From Ashinkailepas kermadecensis (taxonomy: Eukaryota; Arthropoda; Thecostraca; Neolepadidae): a stretch of 64,000 bases of DNA. A program made the translations under genes and the position numbers. The first letter of the stretch is position 1. Every line of letters begins with the position of its first letter. The stretch is from contig JAOTOM010005130.1 in the NCBI GenBank assembly GCA_034440615.1, positions 578,001 to 642,000 of the forward strand. Reading direction: 5' to 3'. A model generated the notes under the pieces. That model ran no database searches and was not told the origin of the DNA. It worked only from the letters and a program-made list of their open reading frames with translations. This document shows positions 55,395 to 64,000 of this stretch, in pieces.

Positions 55395-55849
55395 AGTGAG
55401 GCCGTGACCCGGATTTTTTTGCGACACTTTTTGCAAACATTTTTTGCGAAGATTTTTTGCAAAACGTTTTGCGAAACTTTTTTGCAAAACATTTTGCGAA
55501 TTTAATTTTTGTTCGAAATTTTCTGCGCAATTTTCTTCGACCTTCTGCAAGCCCAACTAGAACAACACCAACTGGACCTTCAATCACGCCGTTTCAGCAC
55601 GGACGAGCAAGAGAACGTCTTCCGCTTCATTTACGTAAGTCCGAGCAAAATCCATCATCCTTTTAAAAATACTAATTTGGGATTTTGACCACCTAAAACG
55701 GTTTTAAAAATTGCATAATTGTGCTGTATACCTACCATGTTCTGAATACTGTGTGTGGGAACTACTTTGTGAACATCGAGCCGAATTTGAAACATAGAAA
55801 TCTCCACAAAAGTGAGCGAATAATTTTGAAAAATATAGAATAATTAAAT
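55395..55849 (+). promoter_or_regulatory. leader of element B with conserved donor-like site
   Basis: 455-bp leader. GTAAGTCCGAGCAAAATCC at about 55637 aligns with GTAAGCCCGGAAAATTCC in element A (about 50728), each about 200-215 bp upstream of gag. The rest of the leaders is much less similar. Poly-T/GCGAAA-rich sequence at 55410-55520. I could not identify a convincing primer-binding site. Confidence 0.5.
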
Positions 55850-56886
55850 ATGACTGAAATTTCTACTGATAGATTGGCGGAGTGCTTCAACAAAATTCGC
55901 TTAGAGATGCGCGCACAAGGGATGACGCAGAATATTAAACCTTTTTCTGGAGAAGGTCATAATAAATTAATTGAATGGCTAAGGCATCTTGACTAAATTA
56001 ACTTCAGCATGGATGACGAACAGATGCAGATCATTTGCATCAAAACGCTCACTGGACCTGCAGCCGAGTTCATGCAGCGCGTATTCGTGGAACAACCACT
56101 TATGACGTGGACACAAATCAAGCACGTCATGCGGGAAAGATATTCGGACCTCTCGGATAACAAATGCGCTCAGGAGGGTCTACGAAAACTGCGCCAAAAT
56201 CGAGATCTTGTTCAGAATTTCGGTGATAAATTAACCGCACTGGCACGGGAAGCTTACTCAGATGTCGAAAATCCCACGGTTCCGGAAACTCTCATTGATA
56301 TTTTTAACAAAGGTGTCCAAAGTAGCTCATTGGCAAACAAGCTGTACAGACAGAACTTCCGGACCCTGGAGGAAGCCATCCAGTTTGCAGTAAAGGAACA
56401 GAAGGTAGACAGAGTAATCGAGGTATGCAGAGGCGTGCAAAAGCAGGAGCCGATGGAAGTCGACTCAAATCAGCCAGACACAGGAGAGGACAAGGTAGAT
56501 AAACTGGAAAAAAACTTATTATGGCAATAGGCCAATCGGTGGAAAAATTAGCGGCAACCAAGCCAGAAACTCCGAAGCCACCCAGGGAGAACCAACCCCA
56601 GCCTGGACCACGGGTGTTCCATCCCACCTACCCACGTTACCCACGTCCGCCACGAAACTACCCCTCAGGACCACGCTTTGGACCACCTTAGTCAGGACCC
56701 CACTATGGACCACAGCAGCCACGACCTCCTATGGGCCCCAGAGTATGGAGAGCACCACCCAACACCGACCAGCACCCAGCTTACCGCTGGACTCCCGATG
56801 GTAGACCCATCTGTATCAGGTGTGCCAAAATTAGTCACATTGGAAGAAGATGCCGCTCTCAGCCAATTAGCCAGGCGGAAAACTAA
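55850..56886 (+). pseudogene. gag of element B
   Basis: ATG at 55850 (MTEISTDRLAECFNKIRLEM). A stop TAA interrupts at 55994; the frame continues through VFVEQPLMTWTQIKHVMRER and ALAREAYSDVENP to about 56515. There an A-run marks a frame change. The second frame has a Pro-rich linker with a TAG at about 56688 and a CCHC knuckle (CIRCAKISHIGRRC) near 56815, and ends at TAA 56884-56886. That stop overlaps the ATG of pol (TAATG). Confidence 0.85.
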
Positions 56887-59800
56887 TGAGCTCTGTCGCG
56901 ACTGACCACCGTGATGGGGCTGAGCAAATTCAGACGGAGGAAATACCGAGAAAAATGAGGAAGAATATCAGAAAAAAGCGCGACCCCGAAAAACGTAAAC
57001 AAAGATTGGCACGCGTCCAACAAGTCCACATCAAGGCAAACACGCCTATGGCATGGCTTCACATCGGACACCAGAGAGCCTATTCTCTAGTGGACACGGG
57101 AGCCGACATATCGTTTATTTCGAAAAAATTATTTGATAAAATCGCGGAGAATAATATTATAAATTTATCACAGGACCGACGAGATTGCATACCACTGATA
57201 CCCGCCAGTGGCCACCGCCTGAAAAACATTGGAGTTGGAACCTTCATGGTGGAGATGAGCAAATTCTGAAAACAATTCGAATTTCAAATTGTGGAGGACC
57301 TAAAACAGGAGTGCATGATGGGGAATGATTTTTTGACGAAGTTTGGAGCGAAGCTAGACTTTGAGAAGAAAGCCCTCTGCATCGAAGGAAACATGATTCC
57401 TCTCAGACCACAAAAACAGAACAGTGAACCAACGAGCTCACTCGTGCGAGTCAAGGAAAGAGTTCACATTCCCGCCAACGTCGTGGAATGCCCAGCCTTC
57501 ATTAACCGTGTCCAACTAGTAGATCAAAACTGTCATGTACACTCGCTGGATAACATGCCGCTGATCTCTGAGGAACCTGGCTTGTTCATAGCCGAAATAA
57601 TAGCGAAGCCTGACCAACACAAACGCGTACCAGTGCGAATTGTCAACACTACAATTCGTGATTTCTCCTTGCACCCAGAGCAGGTGATTGCATTCGCTGA
57701 GACTATAGACGATTCTGACTTGGAAAACCTGATTGACATGACACAGGACATTGAACTGACACCGCCAACCACTCCCTCTGACCCGCTTGATCAAGCCAAT
57801 CTGGCTCACCTGACTGGTGCAGACAAAGACAGACTCGAACAACTGTTACGTGCTAACACTGACTTATTTGCCGAGACTGACGCAGATCTTGGAACGACTG
57901 ATGTCATCAAAATGGACATTGACACTAGAGACAACCCGCCGATCCGACAAGCTCCTTACAAAACCCCATTCTCTCAGCGAAAATACGTAGAGGAACAAAT
58001 TAAAGTGATGCTAGACGCTGGTATCATTGAGGACTCAGACAGTCCTTGGGCCGCCCCGATCGTGATCGTTCGCAAAAATGATGGAGGTAACAGATTCGCG
58101 ATTGACTTCAGAAAACTCAACAAGGTGACCAAGAAAAATAGCTACCCACTCCCGCTAATTGAGGACATTCTCGCCTCTCTGGGAGGTGCGAACTTCTTTT
58201 CGTCTTTGGACCTGAAAGCTGGTTATTGGCAAATTCCGATGTCCGAGGAGAGTATTCCAAAAACAGCCTTCACATGTTTTATGGGACTTTGGAACTTTCG
58301 CAAAATGCCATTCGGAATTTGCAATGCACCCTCCAAGTTCGCAGAATTGATGAACAAAGTGCTGTAAGGAATTCAAAATCAGTTTGCAACCGCCTACATC
58401 GATGACATAATCGTCTACTCCAAAACATTTGACGAACATTTGGCCCATCTGGAAGAAGTTTTTCGCAGACTGCGAAAAGCGAAATTGAAACTAAAACTGT
58501 CGAAATGTGACTTCTTGAAGGAAAGAGTACAATACTTGGGACACCTAGTGTCAGCCTCTGGCATCAAGCCAAACCCCGAGAAAGTGGAAGCGATTCAACA
58601 CATGGCAGCCCCGACCAATGTCAAGGGAGTCCGCTCATTCATCGGTATGTGTTCATACTACCGTCGCTTCATTCCCAACTTCAGCAAAATCTCCACGCCA
58701 CTTATAAGCCTCACAAAGAAACATGCCCGATTTGATTGGACAGACGAGTGTGAGATTGCTTTTGAAACTCTGAAACAAAAATTAGCTACCGCACCCGTGC
58801 TGGCATATCCCGACACCACGAAAGAGTACAAATTATACACGGATGCCTCCCCAGGAAGCAGTTGGAGCCGTGTTAGTGCAGGAACACGGAGAAGGTGAAC
58901 GAGTGGTACAGTACCTGTCGAAACAGTTGAATGAGACACAACGGAAGTTGTGTCCGGAAGGCCAGTTGTTCCGCAACAACGGCCAACAACGGAAGGCCAG
59001 TTGTTCAGAAAGAATCCTATGCGTGCGTGTGGAGTGTGCAAAAATTACGCCAATATTTCCTTGGATCGAAATTCACCATTCTGACCGATCACCGTCCACT
59101 TACTTTTTTGAACCTGTCAGAAATGAAAAATCCCATGTTGCAGAGATGGGCGATCATGCTTTCAGAGCACGACTGCGAAATCATATACATTAAAGGAAGC
59201 AAAAATATCGTGGCTGACCACCTTAGTCGAATGCACGAAACTGACCAGGACGTGAACGTCATAGATTCAGACCATGTACCAATGGGTGATCTCCGTCACA
59301 CTGAATTCAGAAAACCAGAGGAAGACCTGAGCAGAGAGGAAAAATTTAAGGAAGTACTAGTGAAATGGGAGAATATAGCGGAACTGCAGAGCGCCGATGA
59401 GGAAATAGCAAATATTCGGACAATCATGAATGACAAAAATCACTCAGATTATCGGGACATCGTTTTGCGTTACATGGAATTGGACAAACTGATCTACAAA
59501 ATTAGCGATGGACCTCGCTGTGGACCATTTCCAGGCTTACAACTATGCGTGCCAAAATCCCTGAGACAAGAAGTATTGAAGGAGATGCACGATGGTTTCT
59601 TTGCAGGACACATGGGACTCACCAAAACGTACGAAAAGCTTAAATTCAGGTATTATTGGAACGGAATGTGGAGAGACACAGTGGCCTACCTCAAAGCTTG
59701 CGTGCCTTGCACAGGACGCAAAGCCAAAGCAGCCCCAGCCCCGATGCAGGAGATGCCAGTACCTCACTATCCCTTTGAAATGATTGCGATTGACACTTGT

Positions 59801-60076
59801 GGACCATACCCAGAAACACAACAAGGTAACCGTTACGTCATCACGATCATCGACTTGTTTTCTTCTTGGCCGGAAAGTTTCTGCACTAAGCGAAAGGATG
59901 CCCATACTGTCGCGAAAATCCTTATGGAAGAAATCATCCCACGCCACTCATGTCCACGCGTGATACTTTCGGACTTAGGAACAGAATTCAGAAATGCCGT
60001 TGTAGACGAGCTGGAAACTTGTTTGAATATTCGCCATATCACCACCAGTGCATATCGGCCACAAAGTAACGGATGA
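56886..60076 (+). pseudogene. pol of element B (protease, reverse transcriptase, RNase H, integrase core)
   Basis: Protease LVDTGADISFISK near 57090; stop at 57267. Reverse transcriptase from about 57970 includes FGICNAPSKFAELMNKVL, then a stop at 58365; catalytic YIDD near 58400. RNase H is entered at YTDAS near 58840, where the frame breaks. A small duplication around GGAAGGCCAGTTGTTC (58958-59008) breaks it again. It resumes as GSKFTILTDHRPLTFLNLSE and VADHLSRM. Integrase: HHCC zinc site (HMGLTKTYEKLK...CVPCTGRK) near 59610-59715, DDE core residues in IAIDTCGPY and VILSDLGTEF. A TGA at 60074 lies just before the codons holding the third catalytic residue. Non-functional as written. Confidence 0.9.
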
Positions 60077-61350
60077 TGCGAAAGGTACCATAGGTGCCAA
60101 AACAACATATTGGCAAAAACAATCAACAAAAATCAGGATGATTGGGACACAAAAATTCCCGCTACTCTTGCCGCCTATCGGACAGCTATCATTAGAAGCT
60201 CTGGAACCATCTCGCCATTCTTCACACTGTACGGCAGAGACCCCATTCTCCCCTGGACAATTTGCTCCAGCCTAAGATGAAATATTACGGTGAAGACTAT
60301 GTCCCAAAAATGCTGTCAAATTTACATGAAGCGTACAGCCATGTAAAGACTCACATTGTGGAGAGTCATGAACGTAACCGTGAGTACGCGGACCGCAAAG
60401 CCAAGCCGCGAAATTTCAAAATTGGGGATCCCGTGTATTATTATGACACAACTGTGCACGCTGGCACGTCGTCAAAGTTCTCGTTGCCGTGGAAACCGTA
60501 CTTTCGGATTGTGAAGCAAACGAGCCCAGTGAACTATGTGATCAGAAATCAGACCTCCGGTAAGACCCGGTTGGTGCATGCACAGAAGCTACGGCTAGCC
60601 GACCCGAACACAGCATGGGAACCCACCAAGGACCACGACGAACCAGTGAACCAAAAGTATCTAGAGAAAACGTCAAAGGTAGATAGTGCTGTCCCTGAAC
60701 GAGTGCAGCCTTTTAGGTTAGCCAAACGGGCCGAGGTCGGCCCTGACTACAGTCCCTGTGAGGATTGGTCCATGGATGTATGCAGCCCACAGAGAACAAC
60801 GGATGATGAAACCGCTGAGTTGACAGAGCCCGTGCCTGGCTCGGTGCAGCCACCCCCGGTCGAGTCTGACCCGCCAGAGAGATCACCTCTCACCCCGTCA
60901 GCAGATGTAGCTGGGCCCCCACCGGTATCGAGTGACACTGAGACAGACATTCCTCTGTCTGAACCAATCCAAACAAACAAAAGGCCGTTGCCGTCGACCA
61001 GTGAGTCAGACGACGACGCCCCATTTTCGGAACCAGCGGAACGAAAGAAAAGACCTCTCCCCTCTTCGAGCGATTCAGAAGACAATTTACCCCTTTCAGA
61101 ATTATCAGAGCGCCTAAAACGACCCTTACCCGTGTCCAGTGATTCAGACCCTGAAACTTCACAATCGCAATTGGCGAAACGTCCTAAACCTCCAATTAGC
61201 GAATCGGAAGATGAAATTCCGCTTTCAGAATTAGCAAAACGCGTGCAGGACACGACTGAAAGCCCAGTGAGGCCAGTCCCTGAAAAAACGACTTTCGGTG
61301 GAATCATCAGACGACGATCGTCCCCCATGCAAACTTCAAATTCACGATGA
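60077..61350 (+). pseudogene. integrase C-terminus of element B with an acidic repeat tail
   Basis: 60077-60245 still encodes the end of the integrase core (PATLAAYRTAIIRSSGT, LYGRDPILP); a frame change follows and an open frame runs from 60262 to 61350. It has a GPY/F-like module (FKIGDPVYYYDTTVHAG to LVHAQKLRLAD) near 60415-60600. A long unusual tail then repeats a motif of about 25 residues of type KRPLPSSSDSEDNLPLSELS four to five times (60970-61250). The tail is Ser/Asp/Glu-rich with basic KRP blocks; function unknown. Confidence 0.75.
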
Positions 61351-61504
61351 CTCCGCTACTTCCACTGAATACGAGGCTGGTGTCGACCGAGTCGACATCA
61401 CGCCTAAAACTAACGCCTTTGCAAGCCTAGTGGAGATGCAAAATGAATCAATGATGGAGCAGGTCAAATTACAAATGATGATGTTTAAATCGATGCTTAC
61501 GTAA
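61298..61504 (+). CDS. short overlapping open frame at the end of pol, element B
   Basis: Continues in another frame: DSATSTEYEAGVDRVDITPK and a Met/Gln-rich end (EQVKLQMMMFKSMLT). The sense of the sequence suggests it is the original C-terminus of the preceding polypeptide after a frame change near 61330, not a separate gene. Confidence 0.4.
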   Translation: MESSDDDRPPCKLQIHDDSATSTEYEAGVDRVDITPKTNAFASLVEMQNESMMEQVKLQMMMFKSMLT

Positions 61505-62961
61505 CGGCTCTAGTAGATATGTCGCGAAGTGTACCAGTGAGTCGCTTCATGTGAACATGTAACTGTGTTGTTGACGCAGTGGCGCCACCAACGGTGACGA
61601 GTAACGTCACCTACCGGCCGGATTGCCGATGTGATGGACGTGGTGCGTGCAGCACCTTGTGATGGAACCCCATATGGGCATAATGATGTTGACGTGATGT
61701 TGTGACGTCGCCTATCCTGATGTCTTGTGTTACATATCATCAACTGTTAGTAACATGTATTTGTGGTCAAAATACCACCCCAGACCTATGCTTCCGCATC
61801 TTTGAACCGAGTTTTGTACCTGGAACCCACAATGCAATCCAAACCATCCAACCCTTCCCGCTCGGTGAAGACATCATCATCATCCGTCCTGGACCTGGAC
61901 CTGAGCCAGCATCAGCACGACTTGACACACGGGCGTGACGAGTCCGTCACGCCAGTTCCCGCAGGGCCCGACCGTGTACCCGTCGCCTCACGCCGACACC
62001 GCAGCTGACAGCACGGACCTGAGCTGACGACCGGACGTGACGAGACGGTCACGCCGGCTGCCACAGGACACCACAGGTGGACCACCTGCGGCCACCTCGT
62101 GCAGAGACACACAGGATGTGTCTGCAACACGACCCACCAGCGGCCGTTATACACGACCAGTTCGACGACTGGGCAGTTGGCACGGCGCCAGCGAGCGCCG
62201 TCGAGAGGCCGACCGGGCCGCTGCAACCTGAGCGACTCCGCTGCGGATGCGAGCGCCGCCGCTGAGGGCGCTGACGAGCGCCTTCCCGGAGCGGGCGCTG
62301 ACGAGCGCCACCACGGAGCGGCGCTGCCGAGCGCCGTCCCTGAAACGCGAGCACCGCCACTGCCGGTGCAGTGGGCGGTCATATGAGTGACTCCAGCCGA
62401 GCTAGCGCGTGGTAGACCGGAAGCTACCGCGGTGATATGGATGAATCACCGTCCGCTCTCGCAGTTGGACATCATGGATCGAAACGTGATCTTCCATTAG
62501 TATATGGATAGACGTCGCAGTTGACAGGGTTGTGTCCCTGACCAGTGACTCAGAGTGACGAGTGACCTACGGTAACTACCGCAGGGCCGTCAGTGGACGC
62601 GGCATCCAGTCTGAGATGGGAAGGTCGGCCATGCTCAGCTACTTCCCCTTCCCGAACCGGACTGAACATTCGACAGTGCGTGCGCGACAGTGATCGCCAA
62701 AATGTTTACGGAAAATTGTATTTGTGTTTAGTATATTAGGAACATTGTTTAGTTTACTACCATGGATCAGAGAATGGGTACCCTTATAAACCTCCTAGAC
62801 TAACCCACGTAGAACTGTATGTCATCTGACATGTATTAAATTGTTGTCGTCTCGTAATTGTCTGTTGATTCGTATGTGATTGTAGAAGGCCGTGATATGT
62901 CTGAGTGGAAGCTCAGGATCAATCTGGGAAATGATCCGACCTTTCGGACCTCTCGCTGTGT
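61505..62961 (+). other. long 3' region of element B, no recognised gene
   Basis: About 1.45 kb between the last open frame and the 3' LTR. GC-rich stretch at 61900-62390 with repeated GACGAG..GTCACGCC (61938, 62038) and GCTGACGAGCGCC units (62268, 62296). No envelope-type protein is recognised. The polypurine tract expected before the LTR is not obvious. This part could be captured host DNA. Confidence 0.5.
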
Positions 62962-63730
62962 TGTAAGAGAGTTAGTTTTTGAGCGTCTTGATCCCATATA
63001 ATTCAGCAATACCCCTTCGTTCATGGCGCGACAAGTCCCGGCTCCGAGACTGGCGTCGGCCTGTCTGCTGCCTACGTCAGCAGCCACCGCCCGAACGGAG
63101 ACGTACATTGGACCTTGTACCTTCCCCTCCCTCCTTCCGGCTGACACCCCGCCAGCCAGGCGCCAGAGACGTGACCTCTATTCGACCGGCGCGTACCGCC
63201 GCCGTCGTTAATGCTAGATGTAACTGTGTTCACATAAAGTTATACGTTTGGCTGTCCCGTAACCGTAATTGATATAATCCCGTAAGCCTTGCGATTGTAA
63301 AAGTGTACCGTAAACGTAACACATCGTCACCGCCACTAGAAACAGACCATTTCCCCTTCTAGAAGGCCGTCGACATGGATGTGACGTCAAGGAGGGTTCT
63401 GCGCCCTCGACCAATCCGCGACCGGGGGTCTCCCGAAGTCACTAGCGGCCGTGCGGCCCCAGGCAGTCGGTCTTGAATCCTCTGAGCGAGCGGATCGCTG
63501 CTACGCGTGCGCGCTTCCCAACTAAATTCGGCTTCTAAATTCATAGGAAAGGCAGTATCACGGCTTACCTTCCGAGGAGAACGTACTGTACGGTGTCTGT
63601 AGTTCTCGTGTGATCGTGGAGTGCTGCAGTGCAATACAGGGCAGCAAAAGGTACTGGTACTTTCGTGACTGGAGTTATCGCGAACGAAGAGGTTGCTAGA
63701 CTTTTGCGTGCCAATAAGGACTTTCCTACA
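62962..63730 (+). repeat. 3' LTR of element B
   Basis: 769 bp, TGTAAGAG to CCTACA; counterpart of 54625-55394. Confidence 0.93.
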
Positions 63731-64000
63731 GGATTGACAAAGACGTATGAGAAACTTAAGTTTAGATATTATTAGAATGGTATGTGGCGAGATACAGTAG
63801 CATACATAAAAGCCTGTGTATTGTGCACAGGACGACGAGCGAAGGCAGCTCCAGCCCCAATGCAGGACATGCCTGTGCCACATTACCCGTTCGAAATGAT
63901 AGGAATTGACACCTGTGGACCATATCCAGAAACGGAAAACGGTAACCTGTATGTAATTACCATTGTCGATCACTTCTCTTCATGGCCGGAAAGTTTCTAC
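63731..64000 (+). pseudogene. element A continued: integrase
   Basis: Starts with the second GGAT and reads LTKTYEKLKFRYY, then a stop (TAG near 63774), then NGMWRDTVAYIKACVLCTGR and MIGIDTCGPYPETENGN to the window end. It is the direct continuation of the zinc-site sequence cut at 54624. The rest of the element, including its 3' LTR, is outside the window. Confidence 0.9.

Larger units (their letters stand above)
54625..63730 (+). mobile_element. complete Ty3/gypsy LTR retrotransposon B nested in element A
   Basis: 9.1 kb: two near-identical LTRs, leader, gag, pol, an extended integrase C-terminus and about 1.45 kb of sequence before the 3' LTR. Flanked by a 4-bp duplication. Related to element A over its whole coding length, yet a distinct lineage because LTRs and leaders differ. 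Confidence 0.93.

Noticed and set aside
61912..62382. 156-codon minus-strand frame as an envelope or accessory gene of element B
   Set aside because: Opposite strand to the element, GC-rich with Arg/Ala/Ser bias, no signal peptide or membrane segment.

Overview
The window is animal nuclear DNA, not prokaryotic. It has no operons or ribosome-binding sites. It has short coding islands bounded by GT/AG splice signals, many minisatellites, tRNA-derived SINEs, two LINE lineages, DNA-transposon relics and nested LTR retrotransposons. An EB-type cysteine module and the overall repeat style suggest an invertebrate, most likely an arthropod (a crustacean such as a barnacle would fit). That taxon is an inference, not something read directly from the sequence.

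Host genes. (1) A plus-strand gene ends at the left edge: exons 217-281 and 894-972 have matching splice phases and a stop at 970-972. (2) A minus-strand gene runs right to left through exons 45849-45974 (EB module), 44879-45039 (Thr-rich, mucin-like), 38436-38589, 32522-32563, 32057-32236, 30359-30498 and 29481-29650. The splice phases of all seven fit together in order, so I read them as one secreted, Cys-rich, Thr-rich protein of unknown function whose 3' end lies left of 29.4 kb or was not recognised. (3) Isolated plus-strand exon candidates lie at 25891-26064, 39381-39496, and, weaker, 7717-7830 and 21560-22060.

Most striking pattern. Most minisatellites beside these exons are made of the exon's own splice junction. 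The arrays at 27412-29470, 29651-29850, 30499-31260, 31640-32056, 32283-32521 and 26056-26510 each have a monomer containing the adjacent exon edge plus its donor or acceptor. Two-copy versions occur at 38415-38450 and 82-217. The arrays therefore place tens of decoy splice sites next to real ones.

Mobile DNA by region. 6.2-7.6 kb holds three tRNA-headed SINEs, one with an intact 15-bp target duplication. 8.9-17.4 kb is a nest: an unclassified dispersed repeat (second copy at 48.06-48.99 kb) is split by a CR1-type LINE, which in turn contains a minus-strand SINE, a 1.5-kb terminal-inverted-repeat element with 176-bp internal tandem repeats, and a younger CR1 copy. 19.09-20.01 kb is a TTAA-flanked inverted-repeat element. 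40.77-44.79 kb is a minus-strand L2/CR1-group LINE sitting in an intron of gene 2. From 49.75 kb to the end are two Ty3/gypsy elements: element A is interrupted in its integrase region by a complete element B (54625-63730, two LTRs about 99% identical, 4-bp target duplication GGAT), and A resumes at 63731. Both elements carry stops and frameshifts.

The remaining sequence is minisatellite, microsatellite, or intron and intergenic DNA in which I recognise nothing.
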